DNA from: Breoghania corrubedonensis
GTDB taxonomy: Bacteria; Pseudomonadota; Alphaproteobacteria; Rhizobiales; Stappiaceae
Assembly (NCBI RefSeq): GCF_003053845.1
Contig: NZ_QAYG01000002.1
Coordinates: forward strand, 372,001-436,000
Reading direction: 5' to 3'
DNA length: 64,000 nucleotides
Part shown: positions 8,279-17,200 of the stretch, one piece after another
How the letters are laid out: each line of letters begins with the position of its first letter
Position numbering within the stretch: position 1 is the first letter of the stretch
Notes under the pieces: generated by a model
The model's database searches: none
Told to the model about the DNA's origin: nothing
Seen by the model: only the letters and a program-made list of their open reading frames with translations
Made by a program: the position numbers and the translations under genes

Positions 8279-8902
8279 TTGGCGAGCACCTCGACCCAAG
8301 AAAATCAATATGCTGGTGTACACTCATCGAGAGTGTTGGGATACGCTCGTGTAAGCACCAGGACCCAGGACTTAACTTATCAACTCAACAAATTGAAAGC
8401 TGCCGGTTGCTCTCGGATTTTCCAAGAGAAAGCCAGCGGCAAGAGCCGCGAGAGCCGAACCGAACTCGCTAGACTGCTGAACGGTCTGTGCGAAGGTGAC
8501 CTTCTGCTGGCAACGGCCACTGACCGGATCGCCCGAGACCCTCTCGACCTGTTAAATGTCCTTCAGACGGTAAGGCAGGCGGGCGCCGCGTTGAAACTCC
8601 TCGATGAACCCTTCATCGACACTACATCTGAAATGTCCGATCTCATTGTCTTTCTTGTCGGCTGGGCTGCACGGTGGCAGCGTCGACGCATCTTGGAGAA
8701 CACCGCTCACGGTCGCGAGCTCGCACGAAAGCGGGGCGTTAAATTCGGCAGGAAGCCGAAGCTTTCAGAAGCTGAAAAGAGGCAGATTCGCAAAGATAGA
8801 TTGAAGGGCAAACCGACTTCAAAAATCGCCCGTGAGTTTGGCGTTAGCCGAAGCACAATTCAGAGAGTTCTATATATTATAGGCCAACATCACCTTTTAT
8901 GA
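8279..8902 (+). CDS. Resolvase/invertase-type serine recombinase
   Basis: About 190-207 residues with the resolvase fold: VLGYARVSTRTQDLTYQL (catalytic Ser in ARVST), KASGKSRESRTELARLL, LLATATDRIARDPLDLLNVL and GWAARWQRRRILENTAHG, then KFGRKPKLSEAEKRQI and a C-terminal HTH (TSKIAREFGVSRSTIQRVLY). This is the classical Tn3/Hin size class. The start may be TTG 8279 or GTG 8333; the latter gives the usual N-terminus. It borders the AT-rich cargo and could have mobilised it, or could resolve element multimers. Confidence 0.88.
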   Translation: MASTSTQENQYAGVHSSRVLGYARVSTRTQDLTYQLNKLKAAGCSRIFQEKASGKSRESRTELARLLNGLCEGDLLLATATDRIARDPLDLLNVLQTVRQAGAALKLLDEPFIDTTSEMSDLIVFLVGWAARWQRRRILENTAHGRELARKRGVKFGRKPKLSEAEKRQIRKDRLKGKPTSKIAREFGVSRSTIQRVLYIIGQHHLL

Positions 8903-8934
8903 AACGAATTTTACTCTTAAAATACACCCTAAAT

Positions 8935-9573
8935 CTACACTTTTTTGCCACTTCGGCGAAGTGATCTTAGCTCCAAAGCGAGCCACAAAAATGCAAAAAT
9001 ACCACTTATGTAGTCCCATCCGATTTCATATACTACCGAACCCACTCCAAAATACATAACAATCGCCCAAAAAACACTCCAAATGAGTGAAGCAAGCGTA
9101 CAAATTAAGAACCTGCACGGAAAACGTTTTTCACCAAGCGCGAACGCCGTTGCGGAAGCAGTGTGTGGGTGCCAGAAAAGTAAAAAAAGAACAAGCATAC
9201 GCGCTTTTTCTGCAGTTCTTGCCTTACCACGAAATCCATAGATCTGACCGCTCAAACAGCTAAAGATCAACCCTATTAATTGGCCGACCCAAATCAATAG
9301 GAATACATATATGGCCCTTTCCAACTGCCCATGAGTTGAAGCCATAATCCCCAAAATAACAACCGACCCGGGAAAGTATACGTTTAATATAATTATGTTT
9401 TCGACGGCAGCGACAATCAAAATAAGGCCCGCGCCATAGCTAAATATCAAACTTGTCAACTTCTCCAACAAAGTGTTTGAATCTTCTAGAATACCGACGG
9501 ATTGTGCAATCCAAACCGCGAAAACCGCGATAAGTAGCACAATCGGCGGCAACAGAGGCTGGTAACGCTTCAT
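8935..9573 (-). CDS. DedA-like / SNARE-associated membrane protein
   Basis: A 212-residue protein with about five hydrophobic segments. VENIIILNVYFPGSVVILGIMASTHG resembles the re-entrant E...PG segment of the DedA (VTT/SNARE-associated) family, and FWHPHTASATAFALGEKRFPCRFL sits where DedA proteins have the G...R...R motif, but the match is loose. DedA proteins act in lipid-carrier flipping and membrane homeostasis. The ATG overlaps the stop of the upstream UbiA-domain gene by four bases, so the two are coupled. The DNA is strongly AT-rich. The family call is tentative. Confidence 0.6.
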   Translation of the reverse strand: MKRYQPLLPPIVLLIAVFAVWIAQSVGILEDSNTLLEKLTSLIFSYGAGLILIVAAVENIIILNVYFPGSVVILGIMASTHGQLERAIYVFLLIWVGQLIGLIFSCLSGQIYGFRGKARTAEKARMLVLFLLFWHPHTASATAFALGEKRFPCRFLICTLASLIWSVFWAIVMYFGVGSVVYEIGWDYISGIFAFLWLALELRSLRRSGKKV

Positions 9574-11885
9574 GCCCAGAAGAGAGCTACGACTGATAGA
9601 GCCATAGGAATTCGGCTCCAGCCAATCGCCCTAGAGTCACTTTTTCGGAAAAAGATAGCTACCGTCAACAAAGCCAATAGAGACGCGGCCATAACTACTC
9701 TACTAATATTACTCTCGACTATAAAAATCCCCGACCCAATCGCAAAGATCATAAGCGCCCAACTAAGAAATCTTGACTCTCTACGCCCTATAATTACCGG
9801 GATGGTTCTAAGCGACGCTCGCATGTCTGCTTCTTGATCATTTAAATCAATTAGTATTTCGCGCCCTGTTATAAACACAAGTAAAATTAGAATAAAATCG
9901 AACGGGACCTGTGAGTCAGCAAGAGAGTACCCAATGATAAATGGAATACATGTTAGTAGCGCAGTATACAATCCCTTTATGGACGGCTTGGAACGCGCAA
10001 TCGGCGAGTAACCCAGCAAAGCTAAAATACCAATAATAGACAATACAAATATATGCGAATCGAGAACTGATCCAACAACCAAAATTGCGAAAAATAGTCC
10101 AAATGTAATTCTTAACGCTGCAGGCTTCGAGAGAAGTCCACTTACCAACGGCTTATCATATCGGCGCCCAACCAGATCTTTATCTTGATCAAAAATATCG
10201 TTAACTGCAAACCCAAACATACATATTAAAGTTGACAACAAAAAGGCCCCAAAAATCTGAACTGGCGAACTACCGCCACCTGAAACGAATGATGCGACCG
10301 ACAGGGCTCCAGCAAGAGACGATGTCGCCGGCCGTACAAAAGCGCTTACGCCGCGAGATGAGGGGGACAGTGGATTTTTATTCATATTATTTGCGTTGCC
10401 TTGGCCGGGCGTCGGACCGGAATCCGATCCTAGGTTCCCCGAGCCGTCGCTATCGTCGTTCATTCCTCTGAGCCACAAACTAAGAGCAAAGACAACTCCC
10501 ATTTCAATGAGAAAAATTGTCAGAATGGCGTCAGCATTCCAAACCACGCGAATGGGCGCATCCCCATATAGCAGATGCGAAATACCCAAGGCTGAAAAGA
10601 TAAACACCATCAGGACAATCAATACTACAGGAATCAACATTACGCAATAATTTCTCTGAGAGAACAGCGCGTTACTCTCGTATAATTTCGAAAACTTTGC
10701 GTAATTTTCGGCGTAAACGACAAAGAAAACCGTAATTAACAACCCTATTACAGTAGCCAGATTCCCTGTGTTGGGGACATATGAAAAACTTTCCTCTTTT
10801 GGATACGATATCCCCTGAACATAAATTATAAACAAAAGAATAGTAGGGACTAGAAAACCGGAAATTAGCATCAAATTTTGTAATCTTGATTCTAATTTAT
10901 CCTCATAAAACGTCCAAACTAGAGCTAAAGATATGCAAACAACGACGTACACCAAAATAATTTCGCTTTTAAAAGTAAAGAGATAGATAGCCGTCGAATG
11001 TAAAAATAAAAGAACTGACCAATTTGCTCCAGAAACGTAATAAGCCTGAAAAGAGTTACTTTCAGGATGATTTTTTACATCGCGGAAAATTTTAGGTTGT
11101 TTAATAATTTCAAATACACCAACATTCAAGGTCCAAATCATAGCCAGAAAAAACTCGGGCCTCCCTAGAGATAAGTTCTCACAAAAGTTAAAAAAATATG
11201 CTACGAACAGAAGAGATGGCAATAGTAAGTTTATCGCGATAAGTTTAGGTACGATAGTGTAAGAAATTTTTCTTACATAAACAAATATTAAAGTAAAAAG
11301 AAATAAATATATAATTAGTATTGATAACTGCGATCCAGAAACCCCAGCCGCGCCCCAGCCAATTAAAAAATAACCGGTGCATATTGAAAGAGCTGGAAAG
11401 AAAATTTTCCAAACAAAATGCTGCTCTGGCGTTGATTTTTTCTCCTCTATAGAGGTTTTTGCCCAGATAAAAATTACAGATGCGAGAACTGCTAATGCAT
11501 AAACCCCAGTGTATAAATCAATCGAGGCATAAAAAACAAATCCGCACGCTATAACAATAGGAATATACAGAAATAAAGAAGAATATCCGACATATTTATT
11601 TTCTTTTAGATCTTCTAATCCATCTAAATCCTTCGGATCTAGTATTATTGCTCGCATAAAGAACAAAATTAAAGCTATTCCGAAAAGCATTCCAATGTAT
11701 AATTTATTTTCGGTAACGACTTCAATTTCTAATTTTGCGTCTTTAAAAATAGCGGCTCTTGAGCAATATCCGCTGAATAAGGCGGTCATCATTACAATGC
11801 TGTAGCCGAGTGCCTCCCTTGCAGATAAAATCAATTCTCCCCGAGAAATTTTTTCTCTCTGCTGTTCCAAACCTACTCCCCCCAA
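9570..11885 (-). CDS. Polytopic membrane protein with C-terminal UbiA-type prenyltransferase domain
   Basis: This is a 771-residue fusion. Residues about 30-470 form many membrane segments with no family I recognise. A low-complexity linker (about 473-512, NDDSDGSGNLGSDSGPTPGQ...) leads into a UbiA-superfamily domain. Both Asp motifs are intact: NDIFDQDKD at about 562-570 (NDxxDxxxD) and DLNDQEAD at about 680-687 (DxxDxxxD), which bind the Mg-prenyl-diphosphate. UbiA enzymes prenylate aromatic rings, sugars or glycerol phosphate in the membrane; the acceptor here is unknown. The gene uses UUA leucine codons (for example complement 11670-11672), rare in the GC-rich host, which is consistent with foreign origin. 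Confidence 0.8.
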   Translation of the reverse strand: MGGVGLEQQREKISRGELILSAREALGYSIVMMTALFSGYCSRAAIFKDAKLEIEVVTENKLYIGMLFGIALILFFMRAIILDPKDLDGLEDLKENKYVGYSSLFLYIPIVIACGFVFYASIDLYTGVYALAVLASVIFIWAKTSIEEKKSTPEQHFVWKIFFPALSICTGYFLIGWGAAGVSGSQLSILIIYLFLFTLIFVYVRKISYTIVPKLIAINLLLPSLLFVAYFFNFCENLSLGRPEFFLAMIWTLNVGVFEIIKQPKIFRDVKNHPESNSFQAYYVSGANWSVLLFLHSTAIYLFTFKSEIILVYVVVCISLALVWTFYEDKLESRLQNLMLISGFLVPTILLFIIYVQGISYPKEESFSYVPNTGNLATVIGLLITVFFVVYAENYAKFSKLYESNALFSQRNYCVMLIPVVLIVLMVFIFSALGISHLLYGDAPIRVVWNADAILTIFLIEMGVVFALSLWLRGMNDDSDGSGNLGSDSGPTPGQGNANNMNKNPLSPSSRGVSAFVRPATSSLAGALSVASFVSGGGSSPVQIFGAFLLSTLICMFGFAVNDIFDQDKDLVGRRYDKPLVSGLLSKPAALRITFGLFFAILVVGSVLDSHIFVLSIIGILALLGYSPIARSKPSIKGLYTALLTCIPFIIGYSLADSQVPFDFILILLVFITGREILIDLNDQEADMRASLRTIPVIIGRRESRFLSWALMIFAIGSGIFIVESNISRVVMAASLLALLTVAIFFRKSDSRAIGWSRIPMALSVVALFWA

Positions 11886-12029
11886 AAGATCTAAGTTTCT
11901 GAAGATTCATCTTCCTATTTTTAATTTAACTTTTGTGAAATGCAACATATGAAAATTTGCATTTATTGAACAAATTACAACGCTGATTTTGAATTGTGCG
12001 TTCTACATACGACCACCATCGTCAACGAG

Positions 12030-12540
12030 TTACGGGGTCTCTCCTAGAAGAGAGGCTCAAACCCGCCCACTAGGTGGACGGCGGGGGATACGTTCCCTTC
12101 CAAATCCATCGAGACCTCACGAAATCGGCTCCAGGCCACCGCCCGCTCTTCTCCCGCTGAGCCGAGCGCAGCCCGCGCCCCTTCCGCCCGTATGGCGTGA
12201 GCTTTCCCTTGGCGGTCGGCGCCAAACGGCCTGCCCTACCCGGCGTTCCGCAAGTCTGTGCTCGGGAGACCGCGCAAGCGGCGGCACACGACTTGCGGGT
12301 TGGCGGGGCAGGTCACCGTGCCGATATTCCGCCGTGAAGCTCACGAATGCAGGCGTGACACAGCCGTGACGCGCGCAGCACCGGCGGGACGACGTCTGAC
12401 ATACCATGTCCGACGTTGCGGGCGGCAGGCGGGCCGTCACTCGCCGACCCGTCGGGGAGTGACGGACCCGCGCATCCCCACGGAATCCGCCCCCTTTCAG
12501 CAAATGTTGCCACACGACGCCTAAATGACGCGGCCCGACA
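12030..12540. other. Hairpin-rich GC-rich non-coding tract
   Basis: No credible frame is found between the AT-rich cargo and 12,675. Instead the DNA holds strong inverted repeats: 12249-12297 (CGCAAGTC...GACTTGCG with extra pairs), 12392-12416 (ACGTCTGACAT-ACC-ATGTCCGACGT, one mismatch), 12435-12464 (CGTCACTC...GAGTGACG enclosing CCGAC...GTCGG), and a small CGTGA-AGC-TCACG near 12340. Such a cluster could be an origin, a recombination site folded as single strand, or a structured RNA. Its composition flips abruptly from AT-rich to GC-rich at about 12,030. Confidence 0.5.
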
Positions 12541-12674
12541 GGGCCACGTCACCCCATCATTTTCTTCAAAACACGCTGGCACTTAAAAGCCAGCACCGTT
12601 CACAATCCCCCCAGATCACGCAAACGCCTGATCCATCTCACCCACCGTTTCACCATTGATAGAGGAGAGCAGCC

Positions 12675-12818
12675 ATGCGCGCTCACAACGTACGCGCGCC
12701 GCCGCGGCGGCGCCCCCTTCCCCGACACCCCACTGGGTGCCGGATGCCCAACAGGGCACACCATAACGACCGGCTCCCCGCCGGTTCGGGAGGCTCTTGC
12801 CGCAGAAAAGGAGACTAA
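12675..12818 (+). CDS. Possible 47-residue Arg/Pro-rich small protein
   Basis: ATG 12675 follows GAGGAGA at good spacing, and the frame runs 47 codons to TAA 12816-12818 (MRAHNVRAPPRRRPLPRHP...). The peptide is basic and of low complexity and could be a leader peptide for the recombinase operon starting 100 bases downstream. Only the strong ribosome binding site supports it. Confidence 0.3.
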   Translation: MRAHNVRAPPRRRPLPRHPTGCRMPNRAHHNDRLPAGSGGSCRRKGD

Positions 12819-12919
12819 CGCATTCCGGCCCCCGGCCGCGAATGACCTTCGCGGGATGACCTGATCTACGGACAGGCATCGGCCATCAACACTCACCCTT
12901 TAACGAGGAAACGAGCACG

Positions 12920-13795
12920 ATGGACGACCTGACCATGGACCTGGTGCGGCTGTGCCACCGCAACCGGGACGGCTCATACGGCACCCAAACCAACAGACGG
13001 CGCGGCCTGACCGCAATGGCAAAGGAACTGAGCGATTTCGGCTACCGCCTCCCCGCCGCCGCCTCCCTCAAACCCAAACACGTCGACGCCCTGGTCGAGC
13101 GCTGGCTCGATGAGGACAAGTCGGACGCCAGCATCCGCAATCGCCTGACCTGGCTGCGCTGGTGGGCCGAGAAGATCAACAAGCCGAACGTAGTTCACCG
13201 CGAGAACAGCCACTACGGAGTCGCCGAACACGGCGAAGTCCAGCGCAACCGCGCGAAAACCTTCGATCCCCGCAAATTCCAAAGCCTCGAATGCCCCTAT
13301 GTGAAAGCCTCGGTCCTGCTCCAGGTCGCCTTCGGCCTCCGGCGCGAGGAGGCGATGAAGTTCCAGCCGCAGAAGGCCATGCGCGGCGACCACATCGCCT
13401 TACAGGCGAGTTGGACGAAGGGCGGCCGCGCCCGCACCGTCCCCATCACCACGTCACACCAGCGCGAAGTGCTCTACCGGATCACCACCTTCATCAAGGG
13501 CCGCGGCTCACTTATCCCCCCGAGCCTGTCCTACGTCGAGCAGATGAAACGCTACGAGTACCAGACCCACAAGGCGGGCTACCGCAACATTCACGGCTTC
13601 CGACACACCTACGCCCAACAGCGCTACCTGACGCTGACCGGTTTCCCCTGCCCGCTTGCCGGCGGCAAGGCCTGGAAGGACATGACGGAGCAAGAGCGCG
13701 CCGCCGATCGCGCCGCCCGGCGGCAGGTGTCGGCCGAGCTCGGCCACGCGCGCCTCAAGATCACGGATACCTATCTTGGGAGTGCCTTCCGATGA
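12920..13795 (+). CDS. Tyrosine recombinase (integrase-domain protein of mobile elements)
   Basis: The 291-residue product has an N-terminal SAM-like arm-binding region (residues about 1-95) and a catalytic domain with the tyrosine-recombinase residues: Arg in VAFGLRREEAMKF, HGFRHTYAQQRY (His-x-x-Arg box), ELGHARLKITDTYLGS (Gly-His and nucleophile Tyr). GAGGAAACG lies before ATG 12920. It matches the Phage_int_SAM/Integrase_1 class found inside ICEs rather than the phage-lambda class. It ends ATGA with the next gene. It is not adjacent to the right junction, so it may serve an internal site, possibly the hairpin tract upstream. Confidence 0.88.
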   Translation: MDDLTMDLVRLCHRNRDGSYGTQTNRRRGLTAMAKELSDFGYRLPAAASLKPKHVDALVERWLDEDKSDASIRNRLTWLRWWAEKINKPNVVHRENSHYGVAEHGEVQRNRAKTFDPRKFQSLECPYVKASVLLQVAFGLRREEAMKFQPQKAMRGDHIALQASWTKGGRARTVPITTSHQREVLYRITTFIKGRGSLIPPSLSYVEQMKRYEYQTHKAGYRNIHGFRHTYAQQRYLTLTGFPCPLAGGKAWKDMTEQERAADRAARRQVSAELGHARLKITDTYLGSAFR

Positions 13796-14094
13796 AACGC
13801 GCCGAGAGCCACTATGTCATGGCGATGAGTGCCCGCCGAAGCCTGTCGAAGGTGCTGTTCGAACCGGCTAACGTCGCCAACGCGATTCATGAAGCGGCTT
13901 CCCTCGGCTATCGCTACTATCGTATCGTCCAGGGCTACCCGTTTGACTTGTCGGGCACCGACTCCGCAAAGGCACTGGAGCAGTGGCTGGACCAGGAACA
14001 GTTTCGCTACATATGGCGGCCGGCCTACCTCGAGCAGGACCCGTTCCGCCCCTCCATCGTCACCGAATACCCCGAGCTGGTGATTATGTGGTGA
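13792..14094 (+). CDS. Hypothetical protein coupled to the tyrosine recombinase
   Basis: A 100-residue protein starting MKRAESHYVMAMSARRSLSKVLFEPANVANAIHEAASLGYRYYRIVQGYPFDLSG and ending PSIVTEYPELVIMW. It looks like a small soluble alpha/beta fold. The ATG overlaps the recombinase stop by four bases and its own stop overlaps the next ATG by one base, so translation is probably coupled. It could be an excisionase-like partner, but it is not visibly basic or HTH-like, so the role is unknown. Confidence 0.7.
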   Translation: MKRAESHYVMAMSARRSLSKVLFEPANVANAIHEAASLGYRYYRIVQGYPFDLSGTDSAKALEQWLDQEQFRYIWRPAYLEQDPFRPSIVTEYPELVIMW

Positions 14095-14219
14095 TGCCCG
14101 GCTTTTTACTGCTATGGATCCTCGTCGAGCAGGCGCTCACCGCCAGAAGCCGCCTGGCTGGGCGGATTTGGCTTTCGGCTGCGCTCGTTATGCTGTGCTT
14201 GCTGACCGGCTGCCTTTGA
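14094..14219 (+). CDS. Small membrane peptide
   Basis: A 41-residue frame (MPGFLLLWILVEQALTARSR, then IWLSAALVMLCLLTGCL) with two hydrophobic stretches and a C-terminal LTGCL. The start overlaps the upstream stop by one base. Its 3' end overlaps the end of the convergent NACHT-like gene by 32 bases. Coupling and hydrophobicity support it, but its small size keeps it uncertain. Confidence 0.45.
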   Translation: MPGFLLLWILVEQALTARSRLAGRIWLSAALVMLCLLTGCL

Positions 14220-17200
14220 CTTTTGCCGTCCTTTTATCCGCCTTCTTTTGATCGCCGGGCGACGTTGACACGTCCAACACGAAGAGTTTGGTTCGCTCCG
14301 AAATCGGCTTTGGCGAACGCTCGGGCAGAGCTTCGAGTACGGCGGTTGCGCTCGCAAGCCGCCCGCGTGCGCGAATGCCGGGAGGGTTGGAACCAGCAAC
14401 GTTGCCAAACCAGAGCACAAGGTAGATCCCTCGGCCGCTGGCCCGGTAATGACGCGAGTAGTTGCCTTCGAGCTGCTCGCTCGCGGCCGTCCATATCTCG
14501 GGATTCCATTGCCCTTTTATTTCAATTGGAAGATCCATTTCCCCGATAGTACAGAGGAGATCGCAGCGGGTATCCGACGGCATTGTCCCTTCTGTATGAA
14601 CTCTCACTCCGAGTTTGCCGAGATACGGTTCTAGTTGGGTGGCGATAAGGTCGCGGCAGTCGTTCTCAAGATGCGGTCTGTCCTCGTTCCAGAACGGACG
14701 TACCGCGTTGAAACTGCCGTTCCGCACCCGGTCCTGCATGGCTTCGAGTTGGTCCATCACGAGCCCTTGAAGGTCTTCGATGTTTTGCGGCGAGCCCCCC
14801 AAAAGCACATGGCGGACATCTTCAAAAGTGTGAGTGGCCCAGTCGGCTTCGGCCATGGTACGTGTATGCTCCGCGAGAACGTGACGCGCATGGTCGATAT
14901 GGTTAGACAATTCCACCCCGGCCACCAGGCGTTCCAGTGCGCTCTGCGCTTCCGGTGTCTGAATATTTCCCAGGCTTGTGATGCAGGAGTCGACGAAACG
15001 AGCGCTTTCGTAGGGGGCATTTTCACCCCACCCGGCGCCAGGAAGGTCAACATGAGGAAAGCTGTCCGCATAACTTTCAATCAAAAAAGCCAATTGAGGG
15101 ACAGATAAAGAATCTGGCAAATTTTCATTCTTTTGTGAGCACACAGATCTAATATCAGAAATCATTTTATAGTTATTCTGAAATTCGCAATCGAAATATT
15201 CTTTAAATTTATCAAATCCTGCAAGAAACGCTACAGAACACCACAGTGTCTGATGTTCGGCAGAAGGCCAAACGCCCGCCTGTAACTTTGCCGCAATCAT
15301 GTCCGACAAGGCGACCCGGTCTGATAGAGCAAGGGCTGCCTGCAGGATCTGTCGCAATGCCTGCACGGACATTTCCCCGCTCCGGGCAAGCCATTCGACA
15401 GCGAGTTTGGCCGCCAGTCCTGCATATGATTCCATCCCCATAACATCGGACAGCCCCATGACATGATTCTTCCCTGCGAAAAGAAAGGGCTCGATGGTGT
15501 CACGAATGAAAGGCTCCATTTCCTCCACATCGTCGAACAGAAGTTCGATCAGCGTCTTATCAAGGCTGCTAGGCAGCATTTTGTCATTCGCATAGAGCCC
15601 CCATTGAGAGGCAGTGAGCGCGGTGAGCAAGGTCTCGCGAGGAAGCGTTTTCAAATCACCGCCTTGCGCTTGCTGCAAAGCGCAACCTACCAATGCGATC
15701 TTCGCAAGGTGATAGACCTTATTTTCGGTCGCTTCGAGCGTCGCGATGGCGCGAGGCGTCGGAAGATCCGTTCGACAGCAGGCTGCAATAAGCCCCTGAA
15801 GGGCGGCCTCTGCGTTTTCCGGTCCAACCAACCATTCAACTCGGCTGACGGGATCGTCAATTTCGTTAATGTCGATGAAGAGCCCCATGTAAGCGGTGGA
15901 AATATCGTTCAGGGCACTAAGATGCCGTCCTTCGCGCATCACGTCCCGAATGGCGGCGAAATTGCGATAACGAACCTTATTCTTCCGCCTTTGCTCCGCC
16001 TCCCAGCGTCGCTGTCTCTTTTCTTCCTCACGTTCCCAGCTCGGAGGCGGTCGATTGGTGATTTCGTCAATGAGGGCTTGCAGCTCGGGCCGTGTTCGGG
16101 CCTGCCGACGGGCAACCGCTTCAGCCAGGCCAGTAAAACTCTGATTGATGAAAATCCATTCCGAAAATACACCCCACCGCTCAATAAAATCATTTAATTG
16201 ATATTCCTTCGCGACAAGTGCCTCAAGATGAAAGGCGAGATCGCTTTCCTGAAGCGTCAGACCCGAACTCATATCGCCTAGATAGATATTCATCATCCTG
16301 CCGACGTCGGGGAAGGAATCTGCCAGTGCCAGGGATTGAAGCTCGCGCCGAAGACCCGGCCGTTCGTTGAAATACTGAACGCTGAATGCCTGCCAACCCT
16401 GAGAGCGGTATTGGTAGCGAGTTACGCGCCGCAACCACTGCCAAAGCTCCCGCGCGCTTGGCTGGCCGCCTTGTTCCAAATAGGCCTTCAGCGTGTCGAG
16501 AAGCCGTTCTTCAATCTTCCGAACGTAGGGCGTGCGGTTATAGCGCTCATTCGGCAAAGCCGACGCGTAAACGGCAAGCGCAGCGTTGCGCTGTTCCTGA
16601 GACATTTTCGGCAATAGCCGATATGCGATCCCGAGGGAGAGATTCCGTGAGCTGTTTTCGTTCACGTCGTCATACGCATTTGTTATCTCGGCAATTCCTT
16701 CGCCGGTGAACCGCGCGCATTCGTCAGTGGCGATCCCCACAGCCATCCGCGCGGAGCCATGATCTCCATCTCGGATAAGCAACTGGGCCAGACCTCGCCA
16801 ATCCTCGTCCGGACTGGCTACACGTAGTGCAGCGAGCGCGCGATCACGGCTCACGTAAGCCATCTTTGTATTGAGAACGACCGCCCGCAGCTCCTCCCGC
16901 ATCGAGGCGGCTAAATCCGTTCCCTTGAGGGATTCCAGAATGACCATCGAGAGCTGGTAGGGAACATCGGAATTTCGGATGAGAGTCACGATGTCGTCGC
17001 GAAGCTCGGGTCGCGCAAGTCCGCCTCCGACTTGGCCTTCCCAATCCTCACTCCGAAAATGCGGATCTATCGCGGCCAGATTCTGAAGCTCTCCGAAGAG
17101 GTGCCGTGCCTGTTCGACGGAATACTGTTCAATATCGCCATAGCGAAAACAGCCATAAGGATCGTGAGGGACGAGACGCGTCGTAACGCCACGATCGAGC

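Noticed and set aside
9570-11885. A ubiquinone biosynthesis ubiA gene
   Set aside because: Only the C-terminal third is UbiA-like, the protein is more than twice the usual length, and it is foreign AT-rich DNA.
12030-12540. A CRISPR array or integron attC array
   Set aside because: The hairpins differ in sequence and spacing and there are no regular direct repeats.
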